This document shows positions 28,687 through 35,373 of a stretch of DNA of 51,694 nt, piece by piece; position 1 is the stretch's first letter; each line of letters begins with the position of its first letter. The notes beneath the pieces were generated by a model. It did no database searches. It had not been told where the DNA came from and saw only the letters and a program-made list of their open reading frames with translations. Source of the stretch: Streptococcus suis (GTDB taxonomy: Bacteria > Bacillota > Bacilli > Lactobacillales > Streptococcaceae); NCBI RefSeq assembly GCF_002960425.1, contig NZ_POIZ01000050.1, forward strand, positions 1 to 51,694. The letters run 5' to 3'. The translations under genes and the position numbers were made by a program.

Positions 28687-29499
28687 CTAGTCCTCGTTCA
28701 ATACATAGTGGTCCACTGCCCAGGCAATGCCATCTTCATCATTGGTCTTAGGCAAGACTACCTTGGCTGCCGCTTTAATTTCATCAGTCGCATTGGCCAT
28801 GGCAACACCCAGGCCAGCCCATTCAATCATGGAAAGGTCATTGCCCTCATCGCCACAAGCCATAACTTCTGACTGGTTAATTCCAAGATAACCAATCAAC
28901 TTGGCCAAGCCATTGGCCTTATGGACACCCTTAGGACTCCACTCGAGCAAGATATCACGCGATTTGAAAATCTCAAAACGCTCATGCAGTTCCGCAGGAA
29001 TTTTTGGAATTTGTTCATCCAAAAAATCTGCTGCCACAGCTGATACTGCCTTGTTATAGATGACATCCTCTGGCAACTCCTCATCTGTCACTATAATTTT
29101 ATTTAAGAGAGGATTGGCTGTTAGATAGAGGGACTCATGGGCTGCCGGTAGAGAATAGACATCCCCACCATAGACTGCATCCAGTGGCAAATCTAGCTCA
29201 TTGGTCACCTGACGAATGGTGCGCACTTCCTCAATGGTAAAGCCAACCTTATCCAAAATCCGACCTGTATTTTCCTGAACCAGACCACCATTAAAGGTAA
29301 TGGAGTACTGCCCCTCACCCAGCAAATCCAATTCCTCTAAGAAGGTGCCAATTGCTTGCAAGGGACGACCTGTCGTCAGAACTACATAAACTCCACGCTC
29401 ACGCGCTGCCTGCAAGGCATTCTTATTTGCCTCTGAAATCCGTTTATCTGATGTCAGAAGCGTTCCATCTAAATCTAATGCAATCAACTTAATTGCCAT
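28687..29499 (-). CDS. Cof-type HAD-superfamily phosphatase
   Basis: This 270-residue HAD hydrolase of the Cof/IIB group has the nucleophile motif DLDGTLLTSD near the N-terminus, motif II TTGRP, the C2 cap domain in the middle, and GDEGNDLSMIEWAG carrying the acidic motif. Members dephosphorylate sugar phosphates, pyridoxal phosphate or flavin mononucleotide; the substrate cannot be predicted. It overlaps the upstream HAD gene by 11 bp and is 1 bp from ftsY, an order also seen in S. pneumoniae. Confidence 0.9.
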   Translation of the reverse strand: MAIKLIALDLDGTLLTSDKRISEANKNALQAARERGVYVVLTTGRPLQAIGTFLEELDLLGEGQYSITFNGGLVQENTGRILDKVGFTIEEVRTIRQVTNELDLPLDAVYGGDVYSLPAAHESLYLTANPLLNKIIVTDEELPEDVIYNKAVSAVAADFLDEQIPKIPAELHERFEIFKSRDILLEWSPKGVHKANGLAKLIGYLGINQSEVMACGDEGNDLSMIEWAGLGVAMANATDEIKAAAKVVLPKTNDEDGIAWAVDHYVLNED

Positions 29500-30301
29500 T
29501 TACTAATTCCTCCATGTAGGCCAATACGGCCTCTTCGTTACAATGTCCAATCACCAAATCCGCTTGCGACTTGACCTCATCAATCGCATTTGCTGTTGCA
29601 ACAGAAAATGCTGCCAGTTTCATCATTTCAAGGTCGTTTTGGTTGTCCCCAAAGGCAATCAAATCCTTTCCAGACAAGCCAAGGTGCTTACATAAATGAG
29701 AAAGACCAATTCCCTTATGCACACCTGATAAGATAATATCAATCGATGTAAAACCAGTAGTCACTGCCGTCAGTTGTTGAAAATGGTGGTTTATCCAGTC
29801 CTGTGCTTCAGCGCGAATTGCCTCATCGATATAAAGATTTAATTTAATGATGTCCTCAGAAATATCCTCAAAGCTCGGAAGCAAGACAATATCTTGGTAA
29901 TAGTCAGATAGGACTTGATATAGCTCATCTTCCACCCTATCCAGCATATAGCAGGCCTTCAAACCAGATAGGGTAATATGTTGGGATTGAACATAGCCAC
30001 TCTTAACCAGTTCATCCACTAAAGATAAATAGGTTTTTGGCTGAATGGGGTCATCCATATAAATCGTTTGATTTCTATAAAGAACGACCGCCCCATTTTC
30101 TGCAACCAGGGCAATATCATCTAAGAAATCCTCGAACAAAAGCTTTAAACCGGGCAGAGAGCGACCACTTGCCGCTACAAACAGATAGCCTTTGGTTTTA
30201 AATTGCTCAAGTAGGCGGCGGAAACGCTCCTTGTCAAAATGATGGTCCTCTCGTAGAAAGGTTCCATCCATGTCCGTAGCAATTATTTTATGATACATCA
30301 T
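29489..30301 (-). CDS. Cof-type HAD-superfamily phosphatase (second)
   Basis: This second HAD IIB phosphatase has about 270 residues, with ATDMDGTFLREDH (nucleophile), AASGRS (motif II) and FGDNQNDLEMMKLA (motif IV). The start is set at ATG 30301 (MMYHKII), behind GAGGGGAAGAGGT; the next codon is also ATG and equally possible. A longer in-frame start at 30373 adds 24 residues with no similarity to the family. It overlaps the next HAD gene by 11 bp. Confidence 0.87.
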   Translation of the reverse strand: MMYHKIIATDMDGTFLREDHHFDKERFRRLLEQFKTKGYLFVAASGRSLPGLKLLFEDFLDDIALVAENGAVVLYRNQTIYMDDPIQPKTYLSLVDELVKSGYVQSQHITLSGLKACYMLDRVEDELYQVLSDYYQDIVLLPSFEDISEDIIKLNLYIDEAIRAEAQDWINHHFQQLTAVTTGFTSIDIILSGVHKGIGLSHLCKHLGLSGKDLIAFGDNQNDLEMMKLAAFSVATANAIDEVKSQADLVIGHCNEEAVLAYMEELVNGN

Positions 30302-30398
30302 ACCTCTTCCCCTCATTTCTTCCATTATACCATAGTTCCATCGAATTTCGAATCTTGTCTTACAATCTCTCATATGAAAATATTCCTTTGTTTAAGTT

Positions 30399-30421
30399 AA
30401 AAACCAGCGGTTCCCCACTGG
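30399..30421 (-). terminator. Isolated terminator on the minus strand
   Basis: On the minus strand CCAGTGG, a 4-nt loop and CCGCTGG (one G-U pair) are followed by T5. It lies upstream of the HAD genes and has no gene ahead of it to terminate: the next sequence to the right is the tracrRNA-like locus and a repeat. It may be the leftover end of a transcript from deleted genes, or may end a short antisense RNA. Confidence 0.65.
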
Positions 30422-30430
30422 TGTAATGTT

Positions 30431-30553
30431 AGGCTATGACTAAATCACTTACTCAGAAATCTTTGACCGACAGAGTTAGCAGTCTAAAAGACTCAGCAAG
30501 TGAAAATAAGTTTTAGTCCATAACCAAGTTTACGCACTGATTCGGTGCTTTTT
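30431..30553 (+). ncRNA. Orphan tracrRNA-like sequence (type II-A CRISPR relic)
   Basis: CAGCAAGTGAAAATAAG (30494-30510) matches the anti-repeat end and nexus start of S. pyogenes and S. thermophilus CRISPR3 tracrRNA (AGCAAGUUAAAAUAAGGCU). TTTTAGTCC and AACCAAGTTT follow in the right order, then the terminator GCACTGATTCGGTGC-T5 (30534-30553), close to GGCACCGAUUCGGUGU. The anti-repeat itself (30475-30494) does not match the usual repeat. The upstream segment TCACTTACTCAG (30444-30455) can pair with CTCAGCAAGTGA at 10 of 12 positions, so the RNA could fold on itself. No cas9, cas1, cas2, csn2 or CRISPR repeats are in the window. It is probably a relic of a lost locus, or the RNA of a cas9 elsewhere. 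Confidence 0.65.
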
Positions 30554-30670
30554 ATCTCTTTTGTTATTATATCAACCTTTAAACCGTTTTCTATACATAT
30601 GTTTGTACTATCCATTCCTCATCTGTGCTTTTTTCATCATTCCATGTTAAACTTATAGGTAAGATTTAAG

Positions 30671-30825
30671 AACCTGTATTCACAGTTCCGTACTTACATC
30701 TAAGGATAGTTTATCAGCTACTCAGCCTTAGTTTTTTGCAAAATACAGTCAGTATTCTCTCAAAAAACTGCAACGATTAGTGACAAACAATCTCTTATAT
30801 AAAAGCACTTTACTTGTTCTAGTTA
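30671..30825. repeat. MITE-like repeat with AACCTGTATTCA ends, copy 2
   Basis: This is a degraded copy of the element at 23234-23390, in the opposite orientation. It matches from AACCTGTATTCACAG through the CTAAGG/CCTTAG hairpin and a ACAGTCAGTATTC block; the right end is too decayed to give clear inverted repeats. It ends 15 bp before the mnmE start and so forms the whole region directly upstream of that gene. The stretch 30554-30670 holds nothing recognisable. Confidence 0.75.
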
Positions 30826-30839
30826 GAAAGCACATTATT

Positions 30840-32213
30840 ATGATTACCAAAGAATTCGACACTATTACCGCTATTTCCACCCCTCTCGGTGAGGGGGCCA
30901 TTGGGATTGTCCGCCTGTCTGGGACGAATGCATTTGCCATTGCCAGCAAGGTTTTCAAGGGCAAGGACTTAGCAACGGTTCCCAGCCACAGCCTCAACTA
31001 CGGCCACATTATCGATCCTGCGACGGGGCAAGTGCTGGACGAGGTTATGGTTGGAGCCATGCGTTCTCCAAAGACCTTCACCCGCGAAGATGTCATTGAG
31101 ATTAACACCCACGGAGGCATCGCCGTTACCAACGAAATCCTCCAACTCCTAATTCGCCAAGGGGCTCGAATGGCTGAACCGGGCGAGTTTACCAAGCGGG
31201 CCTTCCTCAACGGTCGTGTGGATTTGACACAAGCTGAAGCCGTCATGGATGTCATCCGTGCCAAGACCGACAAGGCCATGCACAATGCCGTCCGCCAGCT
31301 TGACGGCTCCCTCTCCCAGCTCATCAACGACACCCGCCAGGAGATTCTCAACACACTGGCACAGGTCGAGGTCAACATCGACTACCCTGAGTACGACGAC
31401 GTCGAGGAGGCGACGACAGAGCTGGTCCGTGAAAAGACCCTCCAGTTCCAAGCCCTGTTGGAAAATCTCCTCCGTACAGCCCGCCGTGGAAAAATCCTGC
31501 GTGAAGGCATCGCAACCGCTATTATCGGTCGTCCAAATGTGGGAAAATCCAGCCTGCTCAATAATCTTCTCCGCGAGGAAAAAGCCATCGTTACAGACAT
31601 CGCTGGAACAACCCGCGACGTTATCGAAGAATACGTCAACATCAAAGGCGTCCCCCTCAAGCTGATTGACACCGCAGGTATCCGTGAAACAGACGACATC
31701 GTTGAAAAAATCGGTGTGGAACGGTCTAAAAAAGCCCTTGAGGAGGCCGACCTCATCCTGCTAGTCCTCAACGCATCCGAGCCACTGACCGAGCAAGATC
31801 GCAATCTCCTAGCCATTTCAGATTTGGCCAACCGTATCGTCCTGCTTAACAAGACCGACCTGGAAGAGCAGATTGAAGCAGACCAACTGCCTGAGGATAT
31901 CATCCGCATTTCCGTCTTGAAAAACCAGAACATCGACCAAATCGAAGAAAAAATCAACCAGCTCTTCTTTGAAAATGCTGGTCTGGTCGAGCAAGATGCC
32001 ACCTACCTCTCCAACTCCCGCCACATTTCCCTGATTGAGCAAGCCGTCCAAAGCCTACAAGCTGTCAACGACGGTCTGGAAATGGGCATGCCAGTCGACT
32101 TGTTACAGGTTGACCTGACACGCTGTTGGCAGATTTTAGGAGAAATCACAGGCGATGCTGCTCCAGATGAACTCATTACCCAACTCTTTAGCCAATTCTG
32201 TCTTGGAAAATAA
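30840..32213 (+). CDS. mnmE: tRNA-modifying GTPase MnmE
   Basis: With MnmG it builds the 5-carboxymethylaminomethyl group on wobble uridine 34 of certain tRNAs. The 457-residue product starts [20 protein letters not shown], the conserved N-terminus, so the in-frame GTG 60 bp upstream (inside a repeat) is rejected. The folate-binding N domain is followed by a G domain ([38 protein letters not shown]) and the C-terminal CLGK motif with the essential cysteine. The gene is noticeably richer in G and C (over 55% in sampled 60-bp lines) than the genes on both sides. No strong promoter is seen between the repeat and the start. Confidence 0.95.
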   Translation: MITKEFDTITAISTPLGEGAIGIVRLSGTNAFAIASKVFKGKDLATVPSHSLNYGHIIDPATGQVLDEVMVGAMRSPKTFTREDVIEINTHGGIAVTNEILQLLIRQGARMAEPGEFTKRAFLNGRVDLTQAEAVMDVIRAKTDKAMHNAVRQLDGSLSQLINDTRQEILNTLAQVEVNIDYPEYDDVEEATTELVREKTLQFQALLENLLRTARRGKILREGIATAIIGRPNVGKSSLLNNLLREEKAIVTDIAGTTRDVIEEYVNIKGVPLKLIDTAGIRETDDIVEKIGVERSKKALEEADLILLVLNASEPLTEQDRNLLAISDLANRIVLLNKTDLEEQIEADQLPEDIIRISVLKNQNIDQIEEKINQLFFENAGLVEQDATYLSNSRHISLIEQAVQSLQAVNDGLEMGMPVDLLQVDLTRCWQILGEITGDAAPDELITQLFSQFCLGK

Positions 32214-32218
32214 TATCC

Positions 32219-32250
32219 ACTATCATGTAAGGAAACTTGCATGATATTTT
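32219..32250 (+). terminator. Terminator after mnmE
   Basis: TATCATG and CATGATA flank AAG and CTT around a GAAA loop and are followed by T5 on the plus strand. A clear intrinsic terminator. Confidence 0.85.
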
Positions 32251-32323
32251 TATTATATTAACACATAAATAATTGATTGTGTTTGCCATTTAGGATATAC
32301 TAAAATAGAGAGGAGGTCTTTCT

Positions 32324-33400
32324 ATGAAAAAACTGATACTTTCTATCTTCCTTCTATCCTGTCTGGTTTTTCCATTTCTCAGCTGGAAACTCTATGTCTA
32401 CCAGCATAATAAAATAAGCTTAGATGAGAATGCTGATTTTTACTTGATTTATCCTGGAAAGGTCGAAGCCTTTCAGCTAAATGGTCAAGAACCTCAACTG
32501 CTTCATACCCAGAAAATGAATTCAGAAGGCTATTTTGGCTCTGGTAAAAATTATATCCTTGAAGATCGGTATTTAGTCTTTGCAAATGACCAACAAAAAT
32601 TCATTAACGATAATCTGATATCCATTGATTTCAATACTGGCACTGTCTTGCGCAAGCCAAGTAAGTATAGTAGCTATATCAGCGGTACAGATGGACAAGA
32701 CTTTTATACAGCAGGTCCTTATCACCACTTGGTCCAATTCGATAAGCAATTTGAAAACATTCAAACTCTTGTACTAAACGATGACTTCATTCCAAATGCT
32801 CCAGTCATGGCAGACCAGACTTCAGTCTATTTAACTGGATTTGTGAAAGATTTTTCTCAAAATGGAACAGAAGAAAATGTCCTAGTGGTGTTTGATAAGA
32901 AAGATTTTTCAAAACAAGAAGTTTTCGAATACGACAATACATTAGCAACAGGCGATGGACTCTTGGTCAATGGAGTCATCTATCTACCTAGTTTGGGAAA
33001 GAAAACAAGTTCCTATGAAGGTATCCAACAATCTTCTGAACTCCTGACCTTCGATACAAAAACAAAAACATTTTCGTCAGTAACGTTAGAACATCCCTCA
33101 CCAAGCACCCTCCATGCTCTCAAGGATGAAAACCTTCTCCTCATTGAACATCAAAATGGCATGTTTAGCCCAATTTCTTTCACCATTTATCATACGCAGA
33201 CTGGTGAGGAAAGCTACCATACCTTGAAGGACTTAAATCCTCGCCCTCACTACATTGACCACATTCGCCAAATTGACGATCAATATTTGATGATGATTTT
33301 GGCAAATCAACTTTTGATTTACAATATGAAGACTCAGAAAATTGTCAGCCAGACCACCTTGTCTGAAGACTATGTCTCAGCTGTCTGGATCAATCCATAA
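32324..33400 (+). CDS. Exported protein of unknown function, possible beta-propeller
   Basis: This 358-residue protein starts MKKLILSIFLLSCLVFPFLS, a signal peptide or single membrane anchor; the cysteine is not in a good lipobox. The rest is rich in short beta-type repeats of the form hydrophobic-turn-aromatic (LVFANDQQKFI, LISIDFNTGTV, LLTFDTKTKTF, LLIYNMKTQKI), which suggests a WD40-like or YVTN-like propeller. No family is recognised with confidence. ATG 32324 follows GAGAGGAGGTCTTTCT. It is a single gene with terminator-like sequence on the left side and a RUP-like repeat on the right. Confidence 0.7.
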   Translation: MKKLILSIFLLSCLVFPFLSWKLYVYQHNKISLDENADFYLIYPGKVEAFQLNGQEPQLLHTQKMNSEGYFGSGKNYILEDRYLVFANDQQKFINDNLISIDFNTGTVLRKPSKYSSYISGTDGQDFYTAGPYHHLVQFDKQFENIQTLVLNDDFIPNAPVMADQTSVYLTGFVKDFSQNGTEENVLVVFDKKDFSKQEVFEYDNTLATGDGLLVNGVIYLPSLGKKTSSYEGIQQSSELLTFDTKTKTFSSVTLEHPSPSTLHALKDENLLLIEHQNGMFSPISFTIYHTQTGEESYHTLKDLNPRPHYIDHIRQIDDQYLMMILANQLLIYNMKTQKIVSQTTLSEDYVSAVWINP

Positions 33401-33485
33401 AAAGGCTAAAAAAAGAAAATAGCATAGTGAACTTTATAAGGAAAGTTGAAACTATGCTATTTTTAACTGTTCAAATTTTAGTCTC

Positions 33486-33588
33486 ATACTCAATGAAAAT
33501 CAAAAACAGACTTGGCGACGCAGATGCATATGAACTGAAGTTCATCAAATCAAGTTAACAACGTCTGATTTTGATTTTCGAAGAGTAT
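33486..33588. repeat. RUP-like element
   Basis: ATACTCAATGAAAATCAAAA at the left and its imperfect complement TTTTGATTTTCGAAGAGTAT at the right flank a 103-bp element bordered by TA. These ends match, from memory, the RUP elements of S. pneumoniae (about 107 bp). RUPs are thought to be moved by IS630-Spn1-type transposase, fragments of which lie at 1-168. Confidence 0.75.
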
Positions 33589-33594
33589 TAAACC

Positions 33595-34236
33595 TCATTC
33601 ATTATCTACAAAATATGTCTCAGCATCTGCTACTGCTTCCTTGACAAAGCTGTCATAAAAGGCAAGGTTAGGAATGCCATATTTGTTTAACAAGCTATCG
33701 ACATAACTACTTCCTTCTGCATCTTTAACACTTCCTTTTTTCTCTTTGCCATCATACTGATGGGTGAAATTTCCTTGTAAGTCAATGAGGAGAGCACCAT
33801 CATTTGCAAAAGAAATAGAGTAGCCACTTTCTGCAAAATACTGTCCAACCTGCCCCTTAGCTTCGCTTGCTTTCTCCTCACCCTCATATTTATCCGTCGC
33901 TAGGGTGTAATCCCCACTCTCGACAAAATAGATCACCATGCAGCCGCTTGGATAAGAGAGGCTATAGTGTTCTCCAAGGGGCGAAGCTGGGGTATGGAGA
34001 AACGCCGTCCCATCTTCAAAAGTAATGCTTGTACCTCCGCCTTCTGCTACTTCCTTAGAGACTACTTTCTGACTATGTTGGGAGGTAAATTTCTGTGCTT
34101 CTTCCTCATTGATTGTTTGCACTTGCTGACTCGAGTCAGTGCTGGTTTGTCCTTCCTTATACTTTACAGCACAGGCTGATAGGCATGCCAATAAGAGTAA
34201 AGAAGCACTTATTATAGTTACTCGACTCCGTTTCAT
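33595..34236 (-). CDS. Lipoprotein of unknown function
   Basis: This 213-residue protein has a signal peptide and lipobox LSAC (ISASLLLLACLSAC), a low-complexity linker (GQTSTDSSQQVQTINEEEA), and a C-terminal domain of about 150 residues rich in Gly, Tyr and acidic residues (SLSYPSGCMVIYFVESGDYT). It is probably attached to the outer face of the membrane. The family is not recognised. The start follows AGGAGGTCTTGTG; a second ATG directly before it is possible. The RUP-like repeat adjoins its stop codon. Confidence 0.75.
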   Translation of the reverse strand: MKRSRVTIISASLLLLACLSACAVKYKEGQTSTDSSQQVQTINEEEAQKFTSQHSQKVVSKEVAEGGGTSITFEDGTAFLHTPASPLGEHYSLSYPSGCMVIYFVESGDYTLATDKYEGEEKASEAKGQVGQYFAESGYSISFANDGALLIDLQGNFTHQYDGKEKKGSVKDAEGSSYVDSLLNKYGIPNLAFYDSFVKEAVADAETYFVDNE

Positions 34237-34279
34237 CACAAGACCTCCTTGTAAACCTTTTCTTTTATTATATCATTAT

Positions 34280-35224
34280 TTACACAAGTTGTCTATAAAT
34301 TATAGGTGGATACAAGACTTGTTTTCTCTGATTTTCCACTTTGTCGTAAAACTGGTCAAATGCTTGGTAAATCGGTGTCAGGTCTTGCTTGATCTGGGCA
34401 AAGCCAATGGCAGAGCGGGGCAGGCGGATTTGGGGATAGAAGTCTAATGCTGTCTTGGTCAGTAGATTTTCTCCATGTCCATAAGCCTCTGCTTGCAGGG
34501 CAAGCCATTTGGGGGATTTGTAATAAAGCTGTTGAGCAATGTAGCGAGGCAAATCCTCATCCATTGGACAAGTCATGCTAGATAGGGTTTGCTTGGCAAA
34601 TGGTAATCGTAATATATCCAGTAAGTTTCCCTGACCAAAGGGAAAGGCCTTGGTCAGACAATGCACCTTGCCCCGCAAGTCTTCATGAATGAGGTAACGA
34701 AGTCTTAACTCATTCTTCTCATCATCCAATTCCCAGAGGTGAAAGCCCATATTCATACTAAAGGAGAGAAACTGCTTGTGCAATTTGGTCAACCTATCCT
34801 TGAGCCACAAATCCTTGCCTAACAACCATAGAACCTGGTAACCAGCTTCATGATAAGCCTGTGTCCGTTCCTGCAAACGAGAAATCGGCAGACTGGAACA
34901 TTGGACCTCTAAGGCGAGTCGCTTATTCACCAATAAATCTGCTAGTTGGTTAATCTCTGGTAGGTATTTTTCCAACTCAACCGGCTCCTTTTCTACCAGC
35001 CAACTGTAAAGCTCTGATTTGAGGGAGAGGTGCTGGGCAGATTCATTCTCCGTAAAAAACGGGCAGTCTTTCCGACTAACATGGGCAAAGTGTGGTCGTA
35101 GGATTTTACCAGAACGGTAGCGGACTGGACTAGAACACTGGGGACAATAAAAGTCTTCATCTCTCAAAGCCTGAAGTTCTAGGAGATTAAACAAGTGATT
35201 GGTTTTATTTTTTACGATAAACAT
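34280..35224 (-). CDS. coiA: Competence protein CoiA
   Basis: CoiA is needed for chromosomal transformation after DNA uptake, probably as a nuclease acting with RecA and DprA. The 314-residue protein has an N-terminal zinc-ribbon-like segment (YCPQCSSPVRYRSGKILRPHFAH) and a PD-(D/E)XK-type nuclease core (NKRLALEVQCSSLPISRLQERTQAY). ATG 35224 follows GAGGAGGAAAT. A SigX cin-box lies 21 bp upstream, so it should be a late competence gene. In S. pneumoniae it is followed by pepF, which is not present here. Confidence 0.92.
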   Translation of the reverse strand: MFIVKNKTNHLFNLLELQALRDEDFYCPQCSSPVRYRSGKILRPHFAHVSRKDCPFFTENESAQHLSLKSELYSWLVEKEPVELEKYLPEINQLADLLVNKRLALEVQCSSLPISRLQERTQAYHEAGYQVLWLLGKDLWLKDRLTKLHKQFLSFSMNMGFHLWELDDEKNELRLRYLIHEDLRGKVHCLTKAFPFGQGNLLDILRLPFAKQTLSSMTCPMDEDLPRYIAQQLYYKSPKWLALQAEAYGHGENLLTKTALDFYPQIRLPRSAIGFAQIKQDLTPIYQAFDQFYDKVENQRKQVLYPPIIYRQLV

Positions 35225-35244
35225 ATTTCCTCCTCATCCTATGT

Positions 35245-35252
35245 ATTCGTAA
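35245..35252 (-). promoter_or_regulatory. SigX (ComX) cin-box of coiA
   Basis: The minus strand reads TACGAATA, the exact streptococcal cin-box recognised by the alternative sigma factor SigX, preceded by a T run and placed 21 bp before the coiA start codon. It is evidence that coiA belongs to the competence regulon in this strain. Confidence 0.85.
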
Positions 35253-35280
35253 AAGCAGTCAAGATGCTCATTCTATTTCA

Positions 35281-35343
35281 GTAGAAATCATTTCTACACA
35301 TCATAATATATCATTTGTTTTCCTTATATTTTTTTGTTATAGT
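35281..35343 (+). promoter_or_regulatory. Promoter and dyad upstream of the SARP/STAND regulator
   Basis: TTGTTT (35315-35320), 17 bp, TATAGT (35338-35343) is a reasonable promoter for the regulator. Upstream is a perfect dyad GTAGAAAT-C-ATTTCTAC (35281-35297), 18 bp before the -35. It may be the operator of this regulator or of another factor. No copy was noticed near hutU or hutI. Confidence 0.55.
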
Positions 35344-35373
35344 AGATACAAGAACAAATGGAGGCGCTTACTT

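Noticed and set aside
30399..30553. Metabolite riboswitch between the HAD genes and mnmE
   Set aside because: The hairpins are explained by a minus-strand terminator and the tracrRNA-like terminator, and no known aptamer core is recognised.
30399..30670. CRISPR array beside the tracrRNA-like sequence
   Set aside because: No direct repeats of 30-40 bp with regular spacers and no GTTTTAGAGC-type repeat are present on either strand.
30780..30839. Longer mnmE start at a GTG inside the repeat
   Set aside because: The added 20 residues come from the degraded repeat and are not part of the conserved MnmE N-terminus, which begins at 30840.
31149..32051. Long minus-strand frames opposite mnmE
   Set aside because: They are shadows of a GC-rich gene with few stops in the antisense frames; Arg/Ser-rich composition and no start signals.
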